The notes: a model not told the origin generated them from the sequence alone. Positions 51,159-59,835 are shown, counted from the stretch's first letter. The stretch: 64,000 nt of DNA from Streptomyces mashuensis (GCF_014654785.1 NZ_BNBD01000006.1:310001-374000), one strand, 5' to 3'. Numbers and translations are program-made.

Positions 51159-51192
51159 AAGCCGGGTGTGGCCCCCACGCCGCACCCGGCTT
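51159..51192 (+). terminator. Hairpin between lasso precursor and cyclase genes
   Basis: AAGCCGGGTG (51159-51168) pairs with CACCCGGCTT (51183-51192), a perfect 10-bp stem with a 14-nt loop, followed by a pyrimidine-rich stretch. It probably attenuates transcription so that precursor mRNA exceeds enzyme mRNA. Confidence 0.6.
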
Positions 51193-51230
51193 TGCCCTTT
51201 GCGCAGCCGAACTTCGAGAAGGGGTGTGTG

Positions 51231-53057
51231 ATGCGGTGGAGTGCGGGTTGGGAGGGCGGCCCGGCGGTGTGGCGGCCCCGGGCGGGGAGGCGGGTGCCGG
51301 GGCTGGGCGAGGTCTGGACGGTCGAGTGGCCCCATGCCCAGGTCCGTACGGCCGGAGACGGTGCAGTCGCCCTGGCCGTCGTCGGGGTCTGCGGGGCGAG
51401 TGGGAACCAGCTGGAAGGCGCCCTGGAGCTGGTGCGGCATCGGCGGTGGCGGGAGCTGACGCGGTGGCCGGGCTCGTACCTGGTGGCCGCCCGCAGCGGC
51501 CCCGTGTTCGCGGTGATCGGCGATCTGTCCGGGCAGCACCCGGTCTTCTACCGGCATGAGACGGTTGGGACGTGGTGGTCGACAGCGGCCACGGCCTTGG
51601 CCCGGCTGGACGGGGCGCCGGTCGATCCCGTCGCGCTTGCCGCCCACCTGGCCCTCGGCCAGCCCGACGTCCTCGCGGAGAACAGCCTGTTCCGCAGCGT
51701 GCGCCGTGTCCCCTTCGGGTACCTGCTGGAGATCACTCCAGACGGGGCCCGCCTCGTGCGCTACGAGCCCGCCGAGGCCGAGCCGGCGGACCTGCGGGAG
51801 GCGGCCCCGGTGGTGCGGGCGGCGCTCGCCGAGGCCGTCGAAGCCCGCTTCGACGGCCGCCCGGTCAGCTGTGATCTGGCGGGCCTGGACTCCACCACGC
51901 TCGCCTGCCTGGCCGCCCGCCGCCAAGCAGTGACGGCCGTGACGTTCGCCGACGCCCGCCTGAAGGACGACGACCTCTCCTACGCGGCCCGCACGGCCGC
52001 CGCTGTCCCGGGCATCGGCCACTACTCGGTCCCCGGCGAGAAGGAGACGGTCTACTACGCGGCCGTGGACGACATCACCGGCCTGCCGGTGACGGACGCC
52101 CCGAATGCCTACACGGTCACCGCCACCATCAAGCGGGCCGTCCTCGGCACTGTCGTGGACCACCAGGCGCCGGGGGTGCACTTCACCGGCTCGGCCGGAG
52201 ACGGGCTGTTGTCCGCGCCGCCGGTCTACATCGCCGATCTGCTGCGGCGCCGCCAGCACCGCCGGGCCTGGCAGCACGCCCAGGGGCACGCGCGGCTACG
52301 GAACACCTCCGTGTGGGCTGTCCTCGCCCAGCACCGGGCAGCCGCCCGCAGCACGCTCCCCGACGAATGGCGGGGCACAGCCGCCGAGCTCCAGACCGGG
52401 CCGAGGCCGTGGATGCCGCAGGACTGGCGACCGGCGGCCTTCTCGCCGCTGCTGGCCACGGCCGACTGGATGACCACCGACGCCCGCCACCAGCTCGCCG
52501 CCGCCCTCACCAGCGCGGCCGACCAGCTCACCGACGCGCCCGTGAGCCTGGCGGCCTGGTCGGAAGAGCAGGACCTCGCCCGCGTCGGGACCGACGTCAA
52601 CGGCTGGCGGGAGCTGGCCCTGTCCGAGTACGGCATCGAGATAGCGGCCCCGTATCTCGACAACGAGGTCCGCAGGGCCTGCCTCGCCGTGCCGGCCGAG
52701 CAACGTGGGGCACCCGGCCACTTCAAGGCCCTGCTCACCGAAGCATTCACCGGCAGCGGCATCGTGCCCGGCTTCGTGCTGGACCGGCGGACCAAGGGCG
52801 GCTTCAGCGGTGTCTCCTACGCCGGGCTCGTCGAGCACGCCACGGTCCTCCGCCGCCTGCTGGGCCCCTCCTCCAGGCTCGGCGCCATGGGGCTGATCAC
52901 CGAGGAACCGGTGGCGGCAATGCTCACGCGGGCGGCGGCCCGGCTCCCGCTGGCGAAGGGCGCCCTGCACCTGGCCGTGGCCGCCGAGGTGTGGCTGCGG
53001 CAGCTCGAACAGCCCGTGACCTGGTGGGAGGAGACGCGGCATGTGGCAGCTGCGTGA
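51231..53057 (+). CDS. Lasso peptide cyclase (asparagine-synthetase-like, protein C)
   Basis: A 608-aa protein from ATG 51231 (a GTG codon immediately before it is an alternative). The N-terminal region (about 1-195) is a degenerate glutaminase-like domain without the N-terminal catalytic Cys (VFAVIGDLSGQHPVFYRHE). The C-terminal synthetase domain has the ATP-pyrophosphatase loop as SCDLAGLDSTTLACLAARR (about residues 212-230, SGGxDS variant), then DDLSYAARTAA, HFTGSAGDGLLSAPP and EIAAPYLDNEVRRACLAVP. It should adenylate the ring Asp side chain and close the isopeptide bond with Gly1. It overlaps the RRE gene by 17 nt. Confidence 0.9.
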   Translation: MRWSAGWEGGPAVWRPRAGRRVPGLGEVWTVEWPHAQVRTAGDGAVALAVVGVCGASGNQLEGALELVRHRRWRELTRWPGSYLVAARSGPVFAVIGDLSGQHPVFYRHETVGTWWSTAATALARLDGAPVDPVALAAHLALGQPDVLAENSLFRSVRRVPFGYLLEITPDGARLVRYEPAEAEPADLREAAPVVRAALAEAVEARFDGRPVSCDLAGLDSTTLACLAARRQAVTAVTFADARLKDDDLSYAARTAAAVPGIGHYSVPGEKETVYYAAVDDITGLPVTDAPNAYTVTATIKRAVLGTVVDHQAPGVHFTGSAGDGLLSAPPVYIADLLRRRQHRRAWQHAQGHARLRNTSVWAVLAQHRAAARSTLPDEWRGTAAELQTGPRPWMPQDWRPAAFSPLLATADWMTTDARHQLAAALTSAADQLTDAPVSLAAWSEEQDLARVGTDVNGWRELALSEYGIEIAAPYLDNEVRRACLAVPAEQRGAPGHFKALLTEAFTGSGIVPGFVLDRRTKGGFSGVSYAGLVEHATVLRRLLGPSSRLGAMGLITEEPVAAMLTRAAARLPLAKGALHLAVAAEVWLRQLEQPVTWWEETRHVAAA

Positions 53058-53328
53058 CGGAACCCACCCGGTGCTGACCAACGAAGGCGGAGCGATCCTC
53101 AGCGAACGCACCGGCCGCTGGACCTACCTGACGCCCACCGCGTCCGCGGCGGTGCTCTTCCTGCTGGCCGGCGGCGATGAGGACCAGGCCGCAGGGCAGT
53201 ACGCCGCCGCCTACGCACTACCCCGGCACCAGGCCGCCGCCGACGTCCGTGCGGTGTCCGACGAGCTCGCCGCGCAGGGCATCGCGGGGACGGCTGCGGC
53301 CCGCCGCCGACGGGGGTGGCGGCGGTGA
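53041..53328 (+). CDS. PqqD-like RRE protein (lasso B1)
   Basis: A 95-aa protein from ATG 53041 (RBS GGGAGGAG). It has the PqqD/RRE fold: LRDGTHPVLTNEGGAILSERTGRWTYLTPTASAAVLFLLAGGDEDQAAGQYAAAY, then a helical DVRAVSDELAAQGI. Stand-alone RRE proteins of lasso clusters bind the leader (Tyr and Pro of the YxxP motif) and present it to the protease and cyclase. The Arg-rich end RRRRGWRR is short of structure. It overlaps the cyclase by 17 nt and the B2 gene by 4 nt. Confidence 0.88.
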   Translation: MWQLRDGTHPVLTNEGGAILSERTGRWTYLTPTASAAVLFLLAGGDEDQAAGQYAAAYALPRHQAAADVRAVSDELAAQGIAGTAAARRRRGWRR

Positions 53329-53747
53329 CCACCATGGAGTCGTTCTCCACCGCCCGCACCGGACGGTTCCGTGACCGCCTCGCCGCCGCCATGGGGCTCG
53401 CCTTGGCCTTGGCCCTGCTGGCCCTGCCGTTCCGGCACACTGTCCGGGCCGCCCGGTGGGCCCGACGCGCCGGCCGCCGCCCCCTCGACCGGGAACGGGC
53501 CGAGGACCTGGTCGCCGCCGTGCGGCACACCGGCCGCCTGTGGCCCGTCCGGGCTGCCTGCATGGAAACCAGTCTCGGTGCCATGCTCGCCGCCGCCCTC
53601 CTCGGCCGCCGCCTCCACTGGTGCCTGGGGGTGCGCTTCTCACCACCGCCCACCGAGTACCACGCCTGGGCCTCCCTCCCCGATGACGGCCCGGTCGGCG
53701 AGTACACCGAGGCCGGATGGCACCACTACGTGGCCCTGACGATCTGA
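53325..53747 (+). CDS. Transglutaminase-like leader protease (lasso B2)
   Basis: A 140-aa protein from GTG 53325, overlapping the B1 stop (GTGA); a longer start at GTG 53316 and an ATG at 53334 are alternatives. The catalytic Cys lies in RAACMETSLGAMLAAALLGRR, the His in TEYHAWASLPD, with an acidic residue following in GEYTEAGWHHY. This matches the C-terminal papain-like domain of lasso B2 proteins (transglutaminase core). A hydrophobic helix near the N-terminus (AAAMGLALALALLALPF) may anchor it at the membrane. It removes the leader after Leu25. Confidence 0.86.
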   Translation: MTTMESFSTARTGRFRDRLAAAMGLALALALLALPFRHTVRAARWARRAGRRPLDRERAEDLVAAVRHTGRLWPVRAACMETSLGAMLAAALLGRRLHWCLGVRFSPPPTEYHAWASLPDDGPVGEYTEAGWHHYVALTI

Positions 53748-53849
53748 ACCCGTCAACCCTCCGCGTCAACGTGGCGATTCACGTGTCCCCCAAATGCAAG
53801 CGCCCGTTGAGGAACGCGTCCTGTCCCCACCCCCAAGGAGCCAACCCCC

Positions 53850-54884
53850 ATGACCACCACCGAGGCCCCCGCCGTCGCCCAGGCTGCCGCGAGAGTCCCC
53901 GAGCGGCACTACACCCACAACGAGGCGAGGGGCGCCACCATCCACCGCACCAACCCGACCTTCGTCCGACGAGACCTGTCCTTCCTCGACGTCGAACCAG
54001 GCATGCGCGTCCTGGAGATCGGCACCGGCTCCGGGCTGACCGGCGGCCTGCTCGCCGAACTGGTCGGACGGACCGGATCAGTCGTCTCCCTCGACATCGA
54101 CCCGTTCCTCGTCCGCTGGGCGAACCACATCCACGACGCCCGCGGCATCGGCAACATCCGCTGCCACGCGGTCAACGGCACCGATGGCTTCCCCGAGAAG
54201 GCGCCGTTCCACCGGCTCGGGGCCTGGTGCACGCCGCCCCGGCTGCCGAAGGCGTGGGTGGAACAGGTCAACGACGGCGGCCTGATCGTCGCCACCCTCC
54301 CGATCGCCCCCGTACCGAACCTCGTGGTCGGCGCAACGATCCGCATCACCGACGGCCGCCCGTACGTCGAGCGCGTCTTTCCCGGCGCCTACATCGAGAC
54401 CGCCAGCTCGCCCCGCAGCACCTTCGCCGTTCCGCCCCGGTGGGTGGACTGGGAGAACCGCGTCCCGGCCACCTCGTGGATCTCTGTCGCCTGGCGCGAC
54501 GAGGACGACTGGAAGAACTCCGCCGCTCACGCCACCCTCGACCGGCTCCTCGACCCCGGCCACACCGAGCAGTACCAGGGCGAGGCCATCGACTGGTCCA
54601 GCCTGCGGCTGTGGCTGGCCGCCACGGGGACACGGCTGACCATGACCGAGCTGACCGAAGACGTCCCCGGCCTCGGGCACTCCACCCGCCACTCGGTCGC
54701 CGTGATCCAGGAGGACGGCACGATCCTCGCCGACTCCGCCGACTCCGGCTCCCTCACCGTGCTGCGGGGCTGGCTCGCCGCCTGGGAAAACGCCGGACGT
54801 CCCGGCCTCGACGCCTACACCCCCACCCTCGTGCCCGACATGGACACCGACGTCCCCGGCTGGGACCTCCGCCTCAGCCGATAG
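53850..54884 (+). CDS. PIMT-type O-methyltransferase of the lasso cluster
   Basis: A 344-aa protein from ATG 53850 (RBS AAGGAG). N-terminal half is a protein-L-isoaspartate O-methyltransferase: RHYTHNEARGATIHRTNPTFVRRDLSFLDVEPGMRVLEIGTGSGLTGGLLAEL (SAM motif about residues 53-66), VVSLDIDPFLVRWA. The C-terminal ~150 residues form an extra domain absent from housekeeping PIMTs but typical of RiPP-associated homologues. Such enzymes methylate Asp in the cyclised peptide; the ester then collapses to aspartimide. Its position 102 bp after B2 and the Asp6-Thr7 site of the core support this role. Confidence 0.82.
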   Translation: MTTTEAPAVAQAAARVPERHYTHNEARGATIHRTNPTFVRRDLSFLDVEPGMRVLEIGTGSGLTGGLLAELVGRTGSVVSLDIDPFLVRWANHIHDARGIGNIRCHAVNGTDGFPEKAPFHRLGAWCTPPRLPKAWVEQVNDGGLIVATLPIAPVPNLVVGATIRITDGRPYVERVFPGAYIETASSPRSTFAVPPRWVDWENRVPATSWISVAWRDEDDWKNSAAHATLDRLLDPGHTEQYQGEAIDWSSLRLWLAATGTRLTMTELTEDVPGLGHSTRHSVAVIQEDGTILADSADSGSLTVLRGWLAAWENAGRPGLDAYTPTLVPDMDTDVPGWDLRLSR

Positions 54885-55156
54885 CAGCCAGCCCAGAACA
54901 CCCTCGGCAGTCAGAGAGAACTGCGGTCGCGCCTCCTCACCGCAGATGAGAAGGCGCGGGCCGACACCGCCGCCCCCATGACGAGTAGGCCACTGACACC
55001 GCAACGGCCATCCAGCCCGATGCGGACAGTCGAATTTGAGCCAACCCCGCTACTAGGCCCAGAGATTGGCCGAACACCAGCACGTAGACCCCAACCAGAG
55101 GGGACCATCGATCTGGCAAAAATGATGCACCACGTTTACCCCGGGAGGCCGTCCGC

Positions 55157-55561
55157 ATGCTCGACGAAGCAGCCATAGCCGTCGCGACCGGCGCCGCCGG
55201 CAACATCGTCGCCTACCTGGCCCAAGGGCGGGCCGACGCACTTCGCACCCGGCTCTCTGCGATTTTCCGGCGCGGCACCGTGCAGCAGCAGTCCAACGCA
55301 CTGCGAACATTGGACGAGGACGCCGCTGCGCTAGCACAGCACACGGGCAATCAGGCAGACATCACTGCGCGGTGGACCGGCTTCCTGACCGCATTCCTCG
55401 CCGCCTGTCCCGACGCCCGAGCAGACATCGAGGCCCTGGCTTCTTCAGCGCCGACTAGCACGAGGTCGATCAACATCGGATCCCAACACAACCACGGATC
55501 CGGAACCTTCATCGGCGGGGACAACCACGGCGGCGTTACCTTCAACGGCGGCGGTGACTAA
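55157..55561 (+). CDS. Small helical protein with C-terminal amyloid-like motif (probable NLR effector)
   Basis: A 134-aa protein from ATG 55157 (RBS GGGAGG). Residues 1-100 are predicted helical (AAIAVATGAAGNIVAYLAQGRADALRTRLSAIFRRG, then QQSNALRTLDEDAAALAQHTGNQ and WTGFLTAFLAACPDARADIEAL). The C-terminus, after a Ser/Thr-rich hinge, is QHNHGSGTFIGGDNHGGVTF, which recurs in the N-terminus of the next protein. Its stop is directly followed by the next start (TAAGTG). The helical part has an amphipathic, possibly membrane-active first helix. It resembles effectors of bacterial amyloid-signalling NLR pairs; effector activity is unproven. Confidence 0.72.
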   Translation: MLDEAAIAVATGAAGNIVAYLAQGRADALRTRLSAIFRRGTVQQQSNALRTLDEDAAALAQHTGNQADITARWTGFLTAFLAACPDARADIEALASSAPTSTRSINIGSQHNHGSGTFIGGDNHGGVTFNGGGD

Positions 55562-58500
55562 GTGGGGGATTCCGACTCCGAACAGGAAGCACACCGCGAA
55601 CAACACAATCATGGGCCCGGGGCCTTCATCGGCGGAGACAACTACGGCGGCATCCACTTTGAAATGGTCGACGCCAAAACCAAGGCGTTGCTGTTAAAGG
55701 CCACTGAGCAGTTGGAGGCGGCCGGTCCTGAGCCTGGCAGTCAGACAGTTCCATGTCTTCCCAGAGAATTGCGGTCCCTGTATGGACGCGAGGCCGAAAT
55801 CGCCGAGGGTCGTCGACTACTCGAGGAACGGAATAGTGGCGGCACATCGGCAGTAGTAGTGACCGGACCGCCGGGCATCGGGAAGAGCGCCGCCGCGCTG
55901 CGCCTGTCTCGGCTCGTCGCAGACGCCTACCCAGACGGACAGTTCCACCTCGACCTCGCCCTATCAGCCAGCGAGGGGACCCCTGCAGATCTGGTGTTGG
56001 CGCTGCTGCATACGCTGTGCCCCGACGGGGGCCCACTGCCCGAAGGCCGTGCACAACAACTTGCTGTGCTGCGCGCGACGCTGTCCCGCAGCAAGGTTCT
56101 GCTACTCATCGATGACATCGTCTCGGAGGAATCGCTCCTCGAGGTTCTCCAGATGGACGGCCCCTTCGCGCTGGTGTGCACCAGCCGTGCAAAGCTCAGC
56201 GGGCTAACCGGGCTGGTTCACTTCATCGAGCTGGGCCCATTGCCCGACCGGCATAGCGAAGAACTAGTCAAGGCTGTTGCCGGGCCCACACGGCTGAGCG
56301 ACGAGCAGGCAGCCTCCCTGGCCGCAGCATGTGCAGGACATCCCCTCGCACTGCATGTAGCAGCTGCTCACCTCGCACGCCGCCCTAGGGTCAGTGTCGA
56401 TCGGTTCCTCGATGACATCACCAGTCCTGACCGGGGGGTGCGAGCTCTGCGGGCTGGCCAGACCGCGCTGGAGCCCGTGCTCGAGCGAAGCTTTGCCGCA
56501 CTCGGCCCTGAGCAGGCAGAGCTCTTCACCACTCTCGGGATCCTGCCGCACATGTCCGTTACCCCGGACATCGTCGCCGCTGCCACCGCGCCCGAGGCCG
56601 AGGCCGAGCTCGATGATGCCCAGGTCGATGCCATGGCCGAACTGCTGGACTCGCTGTTCGAACTCAGTCTCATCGAGCAGATCGACGAGAACCGGTTTGT
56701 ATTCCACGAGATTCTTCACCGTTTCGCCCGGCTCAAATCGGCCTCGGCCACAGCAGAGTGGAGGGAAACCGTAATCCGGCAGACCTGCCTCGCGCTGGCC
56801 ATTCGAGCGCGGTCCGCGACGGAGTCAATTGGCTTCATAGACAAAGAAGCCAAGGTGCCGGCGCAGGGCAATTCGGATGCCCTGCGCCTACTGAACGCGG
56901 ATCGTCCAGGAGCCGTTGCCCTGGCAGAGATGGCCCGGCAACACCAGATGTGGGGACCGCTCGTCCTTCTCGCGTCGGACCTGACCGCCTCACTGTGGCA
57001 TGGCAGCCACTGGAACGACCTGGATCGTGTCTATCAGTGCGTACTTGAAGCCGGTACCCAGTCCGATAATCCTGAGTGGACGGCATTGGCACTGCACAAC
57101 TTGGGCCTGTTCGCCAGTCATCTCGGGGACACACAACACGCCGCCGACCTATTTCAGCGCAGCGCCGAGACTGCGTACGAGGCCGACAACCCGTACCAGA
57201 TGCATATGGCGCAGCTCGCTCTGGGATCGCTACTCATCAACCTCGGGCGAGCCCGTGATGCTATTCCGTACCTGCGCTGCGGGCTGCCGTTCTGGCGGGC
57301 AATCAAGGACAGCCAGGTTCTCGCCCTGGCGCTGGGGAGACTGGGCCAGGCCCACTTGGCCATTGGTCAGCTCCGCCGGGCGGAGCGGTACCTCCACAGC
57401 AGCAGGAATTTGTCCCGTACTGACAGCCATACGGACTTCCGGAACCGTGGAGCGCTCGCCGCACTGCTACGCAGAACGGGCCGAATAGCTGAAGCTGCCC
57501 AGGAAGCTTCGCTGGACATCGAACGGGCGCGAGCCGTCGGGAGCCGGGAGTGGGAGGCAAAGGCTCTGATGGAGCTCGCCGAGACTCCCCTGGAGGAGCG
57601 GCCGGATTCAGCCCCCGTTCAGCCGCTTGAGGCCGCGCTGGCTATCTACCAGGACACAGGCGACGTCCAGGGACAGGTTCGGGCTCTGTTCCGACTTGGG
57701 ACCCACGCCGCAGAGCAAGCCGATATTCACCAGGCGGCCGAATTCCTCGGAGAATGTGCAAATCTCGCCGCAGGGATCGGAGACTACAAGCACGCAGCAC
57801 GGGCACTGGCTTACCTGGCCTCCTACCACGGAGGCATCGGGCATCTCGATGAAGCGGAAACTTACTTCGCCGATGCCCGGGAGATGGCAAACCACCTGGG
57901 GAACCCCATCGTTCTCGCTCAGACCCTTCAGAAGAACGCTGAGTACCTGTGGCATCTGGGCCGGATCGGTGAGGCCGTCACATATCTGACGGAAGCGGTT
58001 CGCCTCTTGGAGGGCACCGACGAGAAATACGCCTTGGCCCAGGTCAAGGCTGCGCTAGGGGAAGCACTCCTCGTCGCTGGCCGATGGCAAGAGGGCGCCC
58101 AGGTTCTGGAGTCGGTGATCTCCGTGGTGTCGAACGACGCGGCCCCCGCGACCAGAGCTCAGGCGTCCCGTGCCCTCGCCGTCCTCTACTCGCGCCGGGG
58201 CCTCCATAGAGAAGCCATGACCACGATCATCAAGGCGCTCGACCAGTGTGAGCGGGCTGGCGAGAAGCCAGCCATTCTGCATTGCAGGATGGCTCTGGCC
58301 AATGTGCATGCCCGGAACGACGAGTGGACCGAAGCACTCGATCAGTACGACAAGGCCGCCGAGCTTGCTATGGAGCAGAAGGATCTCCATGTCCTCCTCA
58401 CAGCCCGCAGCATGGCCGCAGTGTGCCGACTTCACGGCGAGGAGAAGGAGCAGGCGGTTGCCGACATCACCAAGCTCCTGCCCCTAACCGAGCAGTTGGG

Positions 58501-59758
58501 GATGCGATCGCTTGAGGCCGCCCTGCATCTCAACGCCGGCGTGCACCATGCGCGCTGCGTTGATCACGAGAAGGCGGTCACTGAGTTCCGTAAGGCCGCA
58601 ACCCTTATCGAACAGCTCAATGACAGCACCCTACGCGGGCCCTGTTTACTCAACCTGGCTCGCTCCTACGGAGCGCTCGGTGACACTGAGCGCTCCCGCA
58701 CACATGCACGCGAAGCCTTCGCTCTCCACCAGGGGCTCGGCAACTGGTCAGACGCTGGTGAGGCGCTCCTGCTGCTCAGAAAGGTGTATTTGGACGCTGC
58801 AGCGGACGACGCCGGAGAGCCCACGCTCGACGAGCTGTTGGGCACTGATCAGCGAGTCGATAATCGCGTCCTGGAGGCCATACGCACGCGGCTCCGCGCT
58901 GTTAGCGACGGATCTGTTGTCAAAGCCAGCCGCGAGGCCAGCCATTCCGCCACCATCGCTGATGGGAGGAAGATCAATGTTTCGGATTCCGTACGACAAG
59001 AATTGGCTGGAATCGACATCGAACGGCTCGCTGCCCATCTCGGGAACTCCCGGCAGACATGTGCAGCATGCGATCTCTTAATCGACGAGACAGGGGAGGC
59101 CGAGCTGCTCCTGCTAAACCACCGGAGCATGGACCGCCTGATGGTGCGGCTGGCACATCCCCACTGCGTAGCCTCCAAGGTGATCCAGCTGAAGGGTGCG
59201 GCACCGAAGGAACCGAAAGTCGCCTTCGAAGTGGAATGCATCCTGTTCGGCGGAGACAGAGCAGGGATCATCGCCGACTGCTACGGCGGGTGGGGCTCGT
59301 ACGGCGACGGGCCGCTCGAAGACCTCGTACTCGACAGATACATCAAGGCAGGATTCATCAACCTGCAGACCCTGCTCCAGGCGGACGAAAGTCAATCGCT
59401 GGACCTGCGTGACGTTCCTGACGCCAGTTGTGGTGTTCAGGCTCGGCTCGAGGACAACAACCTCTCGATCACAGGCCCAGACGGCCAACTCCTTCACCGC
59501 ATGCCGCTCGATTTCCTCCCCCGCTGGTATCGGAAAGCGGTCGAGGGATCGTTGATCGTCGTAGTCGGCAGGAATCTACAAGGGATGGCTGCCGACGATC
59601 CCTCCTACCTGGTGCGTGCCATGGCATTGGGAAAAGCGGTCGGCGGCACTGTGCCGCTCACCGTGGTGCGGCCCAGCAGGAACCGCCCCTGTCCGTGCAT
59701 GATGCGCACCGGACGCAAGTTCAAGCACTGCTGCGGACGTGATCGGCCTTTGAAGTAG
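55562..59758 (+). CDS. STAND/NLR-type NTPase with TPR repeats and C-terminal SEC-C motif
   Basis: A 1398-aa protein from GTG 55562. Order: N-terminal QHNHGPGAFIGGDNYGGIHF motif (about residues 14-33), an NB-ARC NTPase with Walker A VTGPPGIGKSAAALRL (about 99-114), Walker B VLLLIDDI (about 180), CTSRAKL and GHPLALHVAAAHL, a winged-helix region, then about 15 TPR-type helical pairs (about 480-1130), and a C-terminal domain ending in a SEC-C zinc motif PCPCMMRTGRKFKHCCG. TTA codons occur at codons 45, 1029 and 1173, so translation should depend on the bldA tRNA. Probable sensor of phage or stress, acting through the small protein upstream. Confidence 0.85.
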   Translation: MGDSDSEQEAHREQHNHGPGAFIGGDNYGGIHFEMVDAKTKALLLKATEQLEAAGPEPGSQTVPCLPRELRSLYGREAEIAEGRRLLEERNSGGTSAVVVTGPPGIGKSAAALRLSRLVADAYPDGQFHLDLALSASEGTPADLVLALLHTLCPDGGPLPEGRAQQLAVLRATLSRSKVLLLIDDIVSEESLLEVLQMDGPFALVCTSRAKLSGLTGLVHFIELGPLPDRHSEELVKAVAGPTRLSDEQAASLAAACAGHPLALHVAAAHLARRPRVSVDRFLDDITSPDRGVRALRAGQTALEPVLERSFAALGPEQAELFTTLGILPHMSVTPDIVAAATAPEAEAELDDAQVDAMAELLDSLFELSLIEQIDENRFVFHEILHRFARLKSASATAEWRETVIRQTCLALAIRARSATESIGFIDKEAKVPAQGNSDALRLLNADRPGAVALAEMARQHQMWGPLVLLASDLTASLWHGSHWNDLDRVYQCVLEAGTQSDNPEWTALALHNLGLFASHLGDTQHAADLFQRSAETAYEADNPYQMHMAQLALGSLLINLGRARDAIPYLRCGLPFWRAIKDSQVLALALGRLGQAHLAIGQLRRAERYLHSSRNLSRTDSHTDFRNRGALAALLRRTGRIAEAAQEASLDIERARAVGSREWEAKALMELAETPLEERPDSAPVQPLEAALAIYQDTGDVQGQVRALFRLGTHAAEQADIHQAAEFLGECANLAAGIGDYKHAARALAYLASYHGGIGHLDEAETYFADAREMANHLGNPIVLAQTLQKNAEYLWHLGRIGEAVTYLTEAVRLLEGTDEKYALAQVKAALGEALLVAGRWQEGAQVLESVISVVSNDAAPATRAQASRALAVLYSRRGLHREAMTTIIKALDQCERAGEKPAILHCRMALANVHARNDEWTEALDQYDKAAELAMEQKDLHVLLTARSMAAVCRLHGEEKEQAVADITKLLPLTEQLGMRSLEAALHLNAGVHHARCVDHEKAVTEFRKAATLIEQLNDSTLRGPCLLNLARSYGALGDTERSRTHAREAFALHQGLGNWSDAGEALLLLRKVYLDAAADDAGEPTLDELLGTDQRVDNRVLEAIRTRLRAVSDGSVVKASREASHSATIADGRKINVSDSVRQELAGIDIERLAAHLGNSRQTCAACDLLIDETGEAELLLLNHRSMDRLMVRLAHPHCVASKVIQLKGAAPKEPKVAFEVECILFGGDRAGIIADCYGGWGSYGDGPLEDLVLDRYIKAGFINLQTLLQADESQSLDLRDVPDASCGVQARLEDNNLSITGPDGQLLHRMPLDFLPRWYRKAVEGSLIVVVGRNLQGMAADDPSYLVRAMALGKAVGGTVPLTVVRPSRNRPCPCMMRTGRKFKHCCGRDRPLK

Positions 59759-59823
59759 CTGCCGCTTGGAGCGGCCGCACACAGAAAGTGGGCCGCATCG
59801 AGCTCTGGAATATCCGCGGAGCA

Positions 59824-59835
59824 CCCCCCCCCCCC
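59824..59835. repeat. Run of 12 cytosines
   Basis: A 12-base C homopolymer in the non-coding stretch (59759-60020) between the NLR gene and attR. It may vary in length or reflect a sequencing uncertainty; no gene is affected. Confidence 0.8.

Noticed and set aside
54937..55206. Minus-strand reading frame with a hydrophobic stretch between the methyltransferase and effector genes
   Set aside because: It has no ribosome binding site, overlaps the effector start and its promoter region, and matches no family I recognise. It may be chance or a decayed remnant.
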